A stretch of 64,000 nucleotides of DNA, from contig NZ_JANHDH010000005.1 of NCBI RefSeq assembly GCF_026616195.1, forward strand, positions 1 through 64,000, written 5' to 3'. The DNA comes from Haloarchaeobius amylolyticus. GTDB taxonomy: Archaea > Halobacteriota > Halobacteria > Halobacteriales > Natrialbaceae. Shown piece after piece: positions 26,848-37,000 of the stretch (position 1 is its first letter; each line of letters starts with the position of its first letter). The notes under the pieces were generated by a model. It worked only from the letters and a program-made list of their open reading frames with translations, ran no database searches and was not told the DNA's origin. The translations under genes and the position numbers were made by a program.

Positions 26848-28191
26848 ATGGAACGGCGGCCATCGGCAATTGATTTGTTTTGTGGAGCTGGAGGGTTCAC
26901 ACAGGGACTACTGAATGCAGGTTTCGATGTCTGCTGGGCAATTGACAGCGACACTGCTGCTGTAGAAACCTATCGACGAAATCACGGCGAGCATGTGCTC
27001 GGAAAAGATATTCGAGAGACGGATCCGGCGACGGATGGGCCAGACATTGAGCCGGGTACGCTTGACCTCGTCGCAGGTGGTCCACCGTGTCCATCGTTCT
27101 CTACTATTGGCCGGGCAAAACTTGGTTCGCTGGAAAACAGATCGACCGATGAAGACGACAGGAATGTCCTCTATCGCGACTTCCTCCGGTACGTCGACTA
27201 TTTCGAGCCAGCTGCCTTCATAATGGAGAACGTTACTGGCCTGATCAGTGATACCGCAGTCATCGAAACAGACACGATTCAGCAGTCCCTGCCAACAGAT
27301 TCTGCGTCCACTGGGGAACCGGTCGGCAAGGAAACCCCGGTCCCCGAGATCATCCTTGAGGAGATGGAAGCGCTCGGGTATCACGCTGACTGGGAAGTGA
27401 TTGACGCAGCTGACTACGGGGTTCCTCAGCATCGAGAACGGGTTTTCTTCATCGGGGCACGTGAGGGCGACATACTTCCCGACCTACAGCAGTGGAAAAC
27501 ACACCGCGAACCGACGGACGAGAGGGAACGAAAAATGGGTGTCAGGAACACTCCCGGAGCGTTCAAAGAGTCCTCTCAGACCACGTTCGATACGGAGCCA
27601 GAAGTTCCACCTATTTCCCGAGAAAACACGGCCAGACGACCGTATGTGACGGTTGCGGACGCAATCATGGATCTGCCTCCGGTCTCACCTGATGGAGAGA
27701 TGCCGCCGAAAGAAGCAACGGAATACACCCTCCCTCCGGTGTCACCATATCAGGAATGGCTACGTGATATCCCGGAAGATGAAGACTGGGACGATCAAAC
27801 GCTCCGGAACCACAGTTGTCGGTGGCACAACCATTTGGACCTCTCCATCTACAAATTGCTTGGGCACGGTGTCGGATGGAATATTGGGGACGTAAGCCAG
27901 GAGCTCCAGCCTTACCGCGATGATGTCTTCCCAGACAAGTACAAGAAACAGAACCCCTCTAGGCCAGCATCAACCATTCTGGCGCATATTCAGAAGGACG
28001 GTCACATGTTTATCCACCCCACAGAAGCACGATCGTTGACTGTCCGAGAGGCCGCGCGGTTACAGTCATTTCGTGACTCGTACTGGTTCCCCGAGAGCCG
28101 GACAAACGCGTATCGACTTGTCGGCAACGCTGTTCCACCACGGTTGGCGCACGCTGTAGGCCATGCGATTAGAGAAGAAGTTCTTGAGTGA
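26848..28191 (+). CDS. DNA (cytosine-5) methyltransferase
   Basis: A 447-residue Dcm-type enzyme that transfers methyl from SAM to cytosine C5. Motif I is DLFCGAGG (9-16); motif IV GGPPCPSFS has the nucleophile Cys81; ENV lies at 127-129. QHRERVFFIG (motif VIII) and GNAVPP (motif X) follow at the expected order, with a target-recognition region of about 130 residues between. ATG 26848 puts motif I at the N-terminus as usual, though the frame is open from GTG 26761. No restriction partner is adjacent. It is the left member of the defence island. It may protect host DNA from DISARM or the HNH protein, or act as an orphan. Confidence 0.93.
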   Translation: MERRPSAIDLFCGAGGFTQGLLNAGFDVCWAIDSDTAAVETYRRNHGEHVLGKDIRETDPATDGPDIEPGTLDLVAGGPPCPSFSTIGRAKLGSLENRSTDEDDRNVLYRDFLRYVDYFEPAAFIMENVTGLISDTAVIETDTIQQSLPTDSASTGEPVGKETPVPEIILEEMEALGYHADWEVIDAADYGVPQHRERVFFIGAREGDILPDLQQWKTHREPTDERERKMGVRNTPGAFKESSQTTFDTEPEVPPISRENTARRPYVTVADAIMDLPPVSPDGEMPPKEATEYTLPPVSPYQEWLRDIPEDEDWDDQTLRNHSCRWHNHLDLSIYKLLGHGVGWNIGDVSQELQPYRDDVFPDKYKKQNPSRPASTILAHIQKDGHMFIHPTEARSLTVREAARLQSFRDSYWFPESRTNAYRLVGNAVPPRLAHAVGHAIREEVLE

Positions 28192-28204
28192 TGTCTCGGG
28201 GGCT

Positions 28205-28978
28205 CTACCGAGGACGCGGATTATCGGCGACAGCGGTGATGTATCCGTGAGCAAACTCGATTATATCGAGATCCAATTCGCTTCGGTCTTCGATGCGGAA
28301 GTGGAAGAGACGATTGCGGTGTTCTCCAATACTGCTGACCAGCTGTCGGACGAAATCCTGCCGCTCGTGAAAGAATTCGTCGAACCCGTCATCCCAGTTT
28401 TTCGAAAATAGAAACTCGTAGTGACTGAAGCTGCACTCATCGAGGCTCTCAACGAGACGTAGATGACCAGAATCCGAAGATAGATTTTTCAACACTCCTG
28501 GAACCTCATCGCCATACACATCCTGAATGATGCTACGGATGGCGTTCTCAATTCCTTCAATCAACAGAAAGGGCTGGGTTGATTTCCTCCAGAACTCGCG
28601 GATGTCGTAGTCGGTGACAATTCTGTATCCGTCTGGGGAGTCCACGAGCACGTATGAGCGTTCGCCAAGAATACTGAACAGAGTATTGAACTCGTCGTCG
28701 TGGTCGACGATTCGTGGTTTTTCAACCGCGAGTTCGGCTGTCCGGTTGCTCAGCCTCTTCGGCGCGTCAAACAGTTCGTCAGTCGCAAGCAAGGCTCTCG
28801 AAATCGACTGATACGATACGGCCCCGATGAGTTCACCACCGCGGGTGATTCCAACCTGAGAGTACTGCTGTGCCAGCATCAGTTCGATCACGTCCCGAAG
28901 GCTTGTCTCCGCAGTAACCGTCTCAAAAGAGGGAGCGTCGATCTCACCAACCGTATCAAACACCATAGGGGTACACAT
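28205..28978 (-). CDS. CBS-domain protein with C-terminal HEPN-like domain
   Basis: A 257-residue protein. Residues about 5-130 form a CBS pair (DAPSFETVTAETSLRDVIEL, then VGITRGGELIGAVSY and YVLVDSPDGYRIVTDYDI), a module that binds adenosine nucleotides or SAM. Residues about 140-250 are helical and carry RNRLFHF at 221-227, fitting the HEPN RNase signature R-x4-H. This suggests a nucleotide-controlled RNase effector of the kind used in abortive defence. It lies downstream of drmD on the same strand after 255 bases and converges with the C5 methylase. The HEPN call rests on one motif and helical content. Confidence 0.65.
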   Translation of the reverse strand: MCTPMVFDTVGEIDAPSFETVTAETSLRDVIELMLAQQYSQVGITRGGELIGAVSYQSISRALLATDELFDAPKRLSNRTAELAVEKPRIVDHDDEFNTLFSILGERSYVLVDSPDGYRIVTDYDIREFWRKSTQPFLLIEGIENAIRSIIQDVYGDEVPGVLKNLSSDSGHLRLVESLDECSFSHYEFLFSKNWDDGFDEFFHERQDFVRQLVSSIGEHRNRLFHFRIEDRSELDLDIIEFAHGYITAVADNPRPR

Positions 28979-29233
28979 GAACCCCTTTCAGAAAAATATG
29001 AGCGGGTGCCTGATAGAGTCGTCCTGGATGAGCTACAAAAGCAACTGATCAATGCGTTCATCTACCGTTTAACCGGAAATGACCAATTCGCGAAGATGAC
29101 CTGTCTGGCCCGCACGACTTGGCAGTACTCTCGCAAGACCTTGTTCAGACGAGTATCTGAGTTGCAACGATTTCATATGCGATTGCGCGTGGAATGCGTC
29201 AAATAGAGTCCACCGGACAACCGGGTTCTGTGG

Positions 29234-32176
29234 CTAATTCTCGAAGGCGTCGATAACGACGGCCATGTTGATGAGCTCTAGTTCGTCAGGAATTACCTGT
29301 TCCTCCTCTTCAAGTCTCGCTATCTCCGAATCTCGTTCTTTCTTTAATTCCTTGAGCTGGCTCTGTGCCTTCGCGAGGACGATACGCATGTCTTCATTCG
29401 GCTTCGTGTCGCGCTCTTCGAAACGCTCGATCCGGTCTTCGATATCGTCGATACGGTACTCGAAGTATTTTTGTGTATGCTCCCGCCGAATGCGCGCTTC
29501 TCGCTGCCGGTTTTCTCGTGCCTCGGCTGCCAGACCCTCTATGACCTCCCATGCGACAGTCTCCGCCCGGTCCACGAGCTCGTCAGAACACGTAGAAATC
29601 GCTCCGACAGCGGGATAATCGTTGGCGGCGGAAGGTGGGAGACCACCTGTGATGTTGATGTCCCCGGTCTTCTCAACGCCGTCTGGTGTCACGTAGACTT
29701 GGACGAGGCGCTCAGTGACCGTCTCGCCAGTCCCCGAGAGGTATCCGACCCGGAAGTGACAGAGCAGGCCCGGTGTTTCCAGGTCTCTGCCTCCCGTTAG
29801 AACGGCGGTCTGTCCCCCGACCACATCACTGTCAAGACAGAACTGCATCATCGACCGTACGACCGGATGGTCGAGGGCGATGAATTCGAGTGACTCGTCC
29901 TCGACTGCGTTCTTCCGGTCGAACGTCGAAGCATCGTACCGGTCCTTCACTTCGCCCCCCGAGATGGGGTCCGGAACGACGAGGTCGAATATCTCACCAC
30001 CGTCCTCGGCGGGGCCGGACCGTACGTTGACAATCCGACCACCGAACTCGTTGCACACGGTCCGGACGAGGTACTCCACGTCTGCCTCGCTGATCGTGTC
30101 CTCTGCACTCTCGTCGATGATGTCGAGGATCTCTCGGTCCTCCTCACTCAGGTCAAATCGGTCACGGATGAGCAGTTCTTCGTCGACGCGGCGAACGGCC
30201 TCCTCCTGATCTTCGACAATCGCATCGAGGTCAGCAGCAATCGAATCCGCCCCGTCCTTCTGCGTGATGGCGGTCATGATCTGCTCCTCGAGGTCGACGT
30301 TCTCCAGCACCAGTCCGAGGACATCAGAACTCATGCCCAGAGTTTCCTCGATCTCGTCGAGTTTGCTCAGCAGAAGCTCAAGGATGTCGCTCTCCCGTGT
30401 ATCGTCGACGAACAGGTTCCGGATCTCGACCGTGCGTTCCTGCCCGTAGCGGTGGAGTCGACCGATGCGCTGGTCGATTCGCGTCGGATTCCACGGGAGG
30501 TCGTAGTTGACCATGATGTGCGCGAACTGGAGGTTCAGCCCCTCCCGGGCCGCGTCCGTCGCGAGCATGATGTTGGCCTCCTTCTCGAACTTCTTCAGCT
30601 GGCGTCTCCGCTCGGGCTGTGAGAGGTCGCCGTAGACTTGAGCGACGTCGTGCTCGCTGAACAGCCGGTCTCTGAGGTATTCTAGTGTGTCCGTGTACTC
30701 GGTGAAGATGAGGACCTTCTCGTCTGGGTCCTCGGCTAGGACGCCGTCGACGAACTCGCGGAGCTGTTCGGCCTTGGAGTCGACGTCGATCGCCTTCGCC
30801 TGGTTGTACAGGTCCCGGACGATTTGCAACTCCTGTTTGACCTTCGCCGGGTCACTCGATGCCGCCACACTCCCGAGCTCCTCCTCGACCTTCTCCCGCT
30901 GCGCGTCGGTCAGCATATCGGGGTCCTCGCGATACTGCGGGAGGAGACTCTTCGTGATTTGCGATAGGTCTCCCGGGTCTGCACCACCGGCCTGGATGGA
31001 TTTCATCCGGTTCTTGAGCGACTTCCTGATGGCGTGAATCGACGAAACGAGCCGCTTCTGGTAGAGGACCATCGCGAAGCCCGCGGTGTCGTTGTCCTCC
31101 CTGTGGGCGAGATTGTAGTGCTCGGTGATGTACTCGGTGACGTTCTCGTAGAGCTCCCGTTCCTCGGGTGTAAACGTGACCGGCAGCGTCTCGATGTTCT
31201 TCTCTGGGAACATCTTCGAGCCGTCGGACTCGTACATCTCGCTCTTCAGCCGACGGATCATCAGGTCCCGCAGGCCCTCCTTGTTGACGTCGTGCTCGTC
31301 ACGGAAGCGGTAGGGATCAAGCAGGGAGATCATGAAGTAAAACTGGTCGCGTTTCCCCTTGTGCGGCGTCCCGGTGAGGAAGAGAAGCCCATCCGAGTTC
31401 TGTGACACCGCCTCGCCGACGCGGTAGCGCTCGGTCCTGTTGATCCCGCGCTTGCCCTCACGGCGGGCTGTGAGGTGGTGAGATTCGTCGAAGATTGCGA
31501 TATCCCACTCTTCGTCCAGATTCTCCAGCGCCGCGAGCATATCGTCCTGCTTGGCGAAGTCGATGGAGGTGATGATACGGTCGTCGTGTGTCCAGACATT
31601 TTTGTTCGGGTGGGCACCGCGCTTCGCGTCGACGTAGTCGCGGTCGTACACGACGTAGTTGCTGTCGAACTTCTCGCGGAGTTCCTCCTGCCACTGGGTC
31701 GTGAGGGGTGCAGGAGCGACGATCAGCACCCTGTCGGCCTGTCCACGGGCGGCGAGTTCCTCGATGACGATGGCGGCCTCGATGGTCTTGCCGAGACCGA
31801 CCTCGTCACCGATTAGATACCGATGATCGTACGAGGTGAGAATCTCGTAGGCGGCCTTCACCTGGTGTGGTGCGATGTCGATGCGGCTGCTCTCCAGTGT
31901 GACGAACCGGTCCTGCCGATGGGCCAGATCGAGTTCCGCAGCCCGCGACCGGAGGTTGAAACGGTCGGGCGCGTCGAACTCGCGGTTCGCCAGTAACGTG
32001 TCGCTCCCCTCCACTTTGTCAACGACCGCGCTGGGGCGCTTGGTCTGTCCACTGTCGGTCAGAATCGTGAGCAGACACTGGCCACTCGGGCGGTGGTTGG
32101 CCTTTGCAATTTCGCCATTACCACCCGCGAAACTTACGCGGTCACCGACTTCGAATCCACATTCGCAACTGGTCAC
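29234..32176 (-). CDS. drmD: DISARM DrmD, SNF2-family helicase
   Basis: About 980 residues. Walker A is in GDEVGLGKT (123-131) and the DESH box at 230-233; helicase C-terminal motifs include VAQVYGDLSQPERR, MLATDAAREGLNLQFA and NPTRIDQRIGRLHRYGQ. The last 250 residues are charged and coiled. SNF2 helicases of this length mark class 1 DISARM as DrmD, and drmMI, drmA, drmB and drmC are all nearby. The frame is open to 32323. GTG 32176 is preferred because it leaves a 106-base divergent promoter region shared with the HNH gene, but ATG 32272 is an alternative. It acts on DNA, probably helping to recognise or translocate on invading molecules. Confidence 0.88.
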   Translation of the reverse strand: MTSCECGFEVGDRVSFAGGNGEIAKANHRPSGQCLLTILTDSGQTKRPSAVVDKVEGSDTLLANREFDAPDRFNLRSRAAELDLAHRQDRFVTLESSRIDIAPHQVKAAYEILTSYDHRYLIGDEVGLGKTIEAAIVIEELAARGQADRVLIVAPAPLTTQWQEELREKFDSNYVVYDRDYVDAKRGAHPNKNVWTHDDRIITSIDFAKQDDMLAALENLDEEWDIAIFDESHHLTARREGKRGINRTERYRVGEAVSQNSDGLLFLTGTPHKGKRDQFYFMISLLDPYRFRDEHDVNKEGLRDLMIRRLKSEMYESDGSKMFPEKNIETLPVTFTPEERELYENVTEYITEHYNLAHREDNDTAGFAMVLYQKRLVSSIHAIRKSLKNRMKSIQAGGADPGDLSQITKSLLPQYREDPDMLTDAQREKVEEELGSVAASSDPAKVKQELQIVRDLYNQAKAIDVDSKAEQLREFVDGVLAEDPDEKVLIFTEYTDTLEYLRDRLFSEHDVAQVYGDLSQPERRRQLKKFEKEANIMLATDAAREGLNLQFAHIMVNYDLPWNPTRIDQRIGRLHRYGQERTVEIRNLFVDDTRESDILELLLSKLDEIEETLGMSSDVLGLVLENVDLEEQIMTAITQKDGADSIAADLDAIVEDQEEAVRRVDEELLIRDRFDLSEEDREILDIIDESAEDTISEADVEYLVRTVCNEFGGRIVNVRSGPAEDGGEIFDLVVPDPISGGEVKDRYDASTFDRKNAVEDESLEFIALDHPVVRSMMQFCLDSDVVGGQTAVLTGGRDLETPGLLCHFRVGYLSGTGETVTERLVQVYVTPDGVEKTGDINITGGLPPSAANDYPAVGAISTCSDELVDRAETVAWEVIEGLAAEARENRQREARIRREHTQKYFEYRIDDIEDRIERFEERDTKPNEDMRIVLAKAQSQLKELKKERDSEIARLEEEEQVIPDELELINMAVVIDAFEN

Positions 32177-32282
32177 TGATAGGTACGATGTGACTCTCGG
32201 ATTTAATGTCTTTGCGGATAAAAGTCGCCACAGTGCACCCGGTGTCTCGAATGACCACTCACACTCCCCCATCCCGAGAACC

Positions 32283-33329
32283 ATGAACAGGGCCTTCAGA
32301 ATTGGCGAGCGATACCGAGACAAGGGGAGCTACAGGAATCCAGACGACCAGTTCCTGCGCTGGATCCGGGGACCGCTGAGCAGTGGCATCAAAAATACGG
32401 GTGGCATTCGCGACTTAGGGACGGACCGCAGTGACACTCCCGCGGCACTGGTACTCGTCTCGAACGACAAGGGCGTCTCTCAGCACGACGACCCGTGGGA
32501 GGACACGCTTGCCGTCGATTCGGGATACATCAGCTACTGGGGCGACGCCAAGGCAGAGAACCCCTACGACGAGTCGAAACAGAACGAGAAGATCAAGGAC
32601 GCGTTCGACAGGAAAGCGTCCGGTCGGCGTGAGGAGGTCCCGCCAGTTCTTGTGTTTCGGAAACCAGAGTCCGGTGTCGTAGAGTTCTGTGGACTCTGCG
32701 TTCCCGACCATCTCGAGATCCGTTCGTATCAGGACGACTCGGGCGCACAGATTCCGAACTATTTCTTCCATTTCTCGATCCTCAACACGCAGTCAGTACC
32801 TGTTTCCTGGCTCCACGACCGTGCACGGACGAACAGTTCTGAGAACGCCCCCGAGGTGTGGAAGCAGTGGGTGCGGACCGGGGACGTCAAGCAGTGGCCG
32901 ACCGGAGAATTGCTCGACTCTGTCGGGGGGACTATCCGTCGCTACGAGCAACCGGAAGTTGTCGTGAGCGACGCGTTCAGGGCTGAAACGTTTGAGCGGT
33001 ACGGGAAGGCGTGTACGATGACCGGCATCCGAGAAGAAGCCCTGCTCGACCTGGCACACGTGTTGCCCCGGAGCCAGCGACCAGAACTCGCCGAGCATCC
33101 GGAGAACGTGTTCGTGCTAAACTCGCTCCATCACCGGGCGTTCGACGCCGGTCTATTTACCTTGGATACTGATTACAGGATACGGGTCAGTCCGACATTC
33201 GATCCCGGCCATCCGTTTCTCAGGGAAACTATAGTCGAACAACAAGGAGATCAGCTGTCATTACCACCGGGGGTCCGGTTAGGACTAGGGTTCATCGAGG
33301 ACCTGAACGCAGATCTGGGTTGGTTGTAA
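32283..33329 (+). CDS. HNH_2 endonuclease with possible SRA-like sensor domain
   Basis: A 348-residue protein. Residues about 240-300 contain an HNH_2-type nuclease: CTMTG, LAHVLPRSQ, then NVFVLNSLHHRAFDAGLFTLD. The N-terminal 130 residues (GSYRNPDDQFLRWIRGPL, PAALVLVSNDKG, SGYISYWGDAK, ESKQNEKIKDAF) have the order of elements seen in SRA/PUA-like readers attached to HNH nucleases, which bind modified cytosine. That part is my inference. If right, this is a type IV-like modification-dependent nuclease sitting between drmD and drmMI. It is divergent from drmD and convergent with the TBP gene. Confidence 0.75.
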   Translation: MNRAFRIGERYRDKGSYRNPDDQFLRWIRGPLSSGIKNTGGIRDLGTDRSDTPAALVLVSNDKGVSQHDDPWEDTLAVDSGYISYWGDAKAENPYDESKQNEKIKDAFDRKASGRREEVPPVLVFRKPESGVVEFCGLCVPDHLEIRSYQDDSGAQIPNYFFHFSILNTQSVPVSWLHDRARTNSSENAPEVWKQWVRTGDVKQWPTGELLDSVGGTIRRYEQPEVVVSDAFRAETFERYGKACTMTGIREEALLDLAHVLPRSQRPELAEHPENVFVLNSLHHRAFDAGLFTLDTDYRIRVSPTFDPGHPFLRETIVEQQGDQLSLPPGVRLGLGFIEDLNADLGWL

Positions 33330-33387
33330 TTCACCTTATATTGAGCTTTTGAAAACACGTAAATACACCATAAGATTGAATAGACCC

Positions 33388-33939
33388 TTAGATACCATTG
33401 TTTTTTAACGTATCATCGATCTCATCATAAGCGTCCTCGAGCACTTCTAAGTCTGGATCGCCATCTATAACCACAGATCCGGAAGCGAACAATATAGCAA
33501 ACCAGTCTCTATTCTTTGGCCGATAAAACAAGCCCGGGAATTGTTCGGGTTCATATTCAGTTTCATCAAGTCCCAAAGAAACCGCTGCGGTGGAGAGATC
33601 GAGGGGTCGCTCTAGGTTCCCCGTTGTAACAAAGAATCGTATCTCTATGGAAGGTTCAATCTCAAGCCCGGTAATCGATTCCAGTTCATCACAAAATCTT
33701 TGGAATGTCAGGTTAGTTTCTTGGACAGATTTACCACCAGCTATACTGAATTTCCCAGAACGGAATAACATAATTGTCGGGTCAAACTCATGAGATCTTA
33801 GTACTATTGCGGCATACGATTCGGGTTCATACTGAATATCGAATTTTTCAAATTCAGCTGTCGATACCGAATGGAGATCAATCTCCGTCCCGATGGCACC
33901 ACCTCCTACTACATTTTTGATGGTTAGTTTCTCACTCAT
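33388..33939 (-). CDS. tbp: Divergent TATA-binding protein (TBP) in the DISARM locus
   Basis: A 183-residue protein, the usual length of archaeal TBP. It has two repeats: IKNVVGGGAIGTEIDL...FRSGKFSIAGGKS and FFVTTGNLERPLDLS...YEPEQFPGLFYRP...FASGSVVIDG. The second repeat keeps the diagnostic EYEPEQFPGL; the first is diverged. TBP bends TATA-box DNA and recruits TFB. It lies 126 bases downstream of drmMI on the same strand, and both share an AT-rich block. It could supply locus-specific transcription, or act as a DNA-distorting component; the latter is speculation. Confidence 0.88.
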   Translation of the reverse strand: MSEKLTIKNVVGGGAIGTEIDLHSVSTAEFEKFDIQYEPESYAAIVLRSHEFDPTIMLFRSGKFSIAGGKSVQETNLTFQRFCDELESITGLEIEPSIEIRFFVTTGNLERPLDLSTAAVSLGLDETEYEPEQFPGLFYRPKNRDWFAILFASGSVVIDGDPDLEVLEDAYDEIDDTLKNNGI

Positions 33940-34065
33940 CGTTGTCTAGTGTGAAAATCACAGAACCCACAGAGCTTTTTGAACCATGGATAATATCAGA
34001 CGATACAATTCAAATATAAATGCAAATCAAGTTTGCTCAAGTGTTTATAGAGAGTTCAAATTGCA

Positions 34066-37000
34066 TCAACTGTTCTTTAGTGACTCTTCAATAATAGACC
34101 GTTGGTCGTCATCAATTCCATATGCAGTATAAACCATGTCATCAATAATCTCTTCTGACTCCATTTGACGCTCTTCAAGTTTGTTGTGTTTAGATTTAGC
34201 CTGTAAAAATTGGTCCAACCCCTTCGATATGTCTTCAATCTCCGGTAGCGTTAGTTTCTCTAGGCGATCTATCAATGAGTTTGTTTTCGTCGCGGTTTCG
34301 CGAAAGCTGGCGAATCCGTTACCTTGTTCTACTGCATACGGCACAAACTCTAGAACAAGTTCTTCCACTTTGTCGTCAGCTCCCACGAACTCCAGTGCCG
34401 GGATAAAATCTGTTTCTGTGTATCCCCAACGGTCAGTCTCATAACCTTCTTTGTCCTCAGGCTTATATCGAGCTGTAACATTGAGTGATATTTTTGAGCC
34501 ATGGTCTACAATTTCACAATCGCCAATACGTAGGTTTTCTCGCTTTTCTGCTGTATCTACTAGAATCGTATCATTCACTCCAGTGGCTGGCTGGAATGAG
34601 GCTAAGTCCCCTAAACTGTCTCCCCATTGATAATTGCCCAAATAGTCCGGTAGAGAGGTGTTGATCTCTCTTTTGTTTTCAATTGTCGAGATTATATCTT
34701 CAGTCAGTGATATTAGGCCTTGCTCAAGCGAATCACTTTCATTAAGTAACTGGTGGTCAGAGGCCATCTCGATAGGCTCACTGAGCTTTTTGCCACATAT
34801 GGGTAAAATCTCAAGGTATCGTTTCGCGTAGGAGTAATACCCTCCGCGGAATCGAGAAGTTTCTTTCTTTAGTGTCCAGTCTAAAAGAGAGCTATTGAGT
34901 AACGCGAGGAGTGCCGGGTAGCTCAACTTGTCCTTATCCACAGTTATTCCATAACCGCCAGCAGTCCCGCCGCCGACGAATGTTATCAGCCCTTTCCGAT
35001 CCAGGGCTAAGGACGCTTCTTTAGCAAGGACCTGTGTGAGGAGTTTCGGAGATTCGAACTTATCTAGGTTTTGTGGCCTTCCATATTGCCACCAAGTTGT
35101 TTCATCGACACCAGAACGGTCAATCAGTCGATCGCGATTTTGAGAAAGGTATTTCCATGTCTTTGGATATTTGCTTTCCATCTCTTGTTTAGTAATAAGC
35201 GAGTACTCTCCTTTCTCAGAGTCAGTATTGTATGGGAAAATGACACGGGAATCGTATTGTGTAATAGTCCACTTTTGCATATCTTGACCCCGGAGCAGAG
35301 GCTTCGTAATCTCCTTTTCAATTTCAATTTCTTCGCCAATCTCTTTTGAATAGGCTTCTATAGTGTCCCCAGTTTCATCAATTACGTCCAGAATATAGAC
35401 CGGATCAGCACTAGTTTGTAGACCTACGAAAATAGTATCTGTGAAATCTTCCAAAACGGGGAAATCATCTAGATAGTCCAGTATTTTTCTTTCACCGGGG
35501 AGTGCGAAAACCCAAGGAGAGCTATCCAGTCGGTCGATAGATTCAGTGTATGAATACAGGTCATCGCGGATGACCTGATCCGATGACCGAACTTCCCTTA
35601 GCTGGTCAACAGTTCCGTCTAAATCCAATATTTCTGCATAACGGAAGCTCTCATTTTCTGTTTTTTGCAGAAATAGTAACACCGTGTAAGTACTAGCTCC
35701 GGGGAATACCTGTTGATCCCCAAAGTCAATTAATTCATAAACTGCCCTGTTTTTGGCGAGATACTCTCGCAAATTTTCACCATATTCACCTTGAATCCAT
35801 TTCTTTGTTTCAATAAACCCGAACAGGCCATCCTCTCGGAGAAGTTCATATCCTGCCTCAGTAAATGGAACCGCTAAATCGTAGTTCTGGTGAGTCGTGT
35901 CATAATATGTGTCAAGATATTCGGCTAACGACTTGTCTGTCTTTTTGAGATTCTGAATACGTACGTAAGGGGGATTACCGATAATAGCATCGAAGCCAGC
36001 GATTTTAGCATCGTCTCCCTCACTTGTATAGAATACCTCTGGATATTCGAGCTTCCAGTGGAAATAGTTGTGATCCTTTGCCCATTCTTGAGCATCCCCA
36101 AACCACTGCATTTGCTCAATATTTTTCCACTTTTCGTCATCCTCTAGAGCTGCTGCCATCCGCTCATACGCATCCGAGGGTAGATTGTCCAGACCGAACC
36201 TCTCTGCGGTATGAACATTTGTCATAGATTCCAGTCGTTGGCGGAGCTTGTTTTGCTCGAACTCGTCGTATTTCGCCTCCATCAGCTTGACGTCGGCGAG
36301 ATCCTGATTCTCGATAGAAACAAATTCCTGATATATATGCATAAGTTGTTCAATAGTTCCCTTCCGAGCGATTCCAAACTCGGCTAGAGTTGTGTTCCCA
36401 TCGGTACCTCCGCTCTCCGACTCTAGTTCTTCGATCTCCTCGATGTTACTCCCCACGAGAGAGTTTCCAGTCTTGAGGTGATGATCGAGGAACGCTAATG
36501 GTTGTTCGGCAGCGAGCGTCCGAAGCCATAGAGAAACCTTTGCGAGTTCCGTTGCGAGCGGGTTCAGGTCAACGCCATAGATACACCGCTGGGCAACCTT
36601 CCTCCGCGCCCAGTTGATATCCCGGAGTTCACCTTCTTCAGTCCGGGGGTCGCTAATCGCGTCGTCGTCGCCCCGCTTGACTGCCTGCTGGTCCTGCCGC
36701 TCCTGCGCGTCGATAATCTCACGGGCGAGATAGTCAACAGCGTTCACGAGGAAGTGCCCGCTCCCCATCGCCGGGTCGAGTACCTTGAGGTCGAACACAC
36801 GGTCGGCGAACTCCCCGGCAAAGCCACCCTGCTTGTATGATTCAGTCCCGACCAGATCCTCCCGGATACCGTCGACGAGTGGCCCAAGTGTCTCGTCGAC
36901 GATGTATTCGACGACGTACTCCGGCGTGTAGTAGGAACCAGTGGCCTTCCGCTCCCCAGCGTCCGTACGGAGGTACACATCACCTTCCGCAACCTCGATA

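Noticed and set aside
28700-29206. 168-codon plus-strand frame overlapping the CBS-HEPN gene start
   Set aside because: Half of it is antisense to the CBS domains, and the remainder in the 255-base gap has no promoter or family resemblance.
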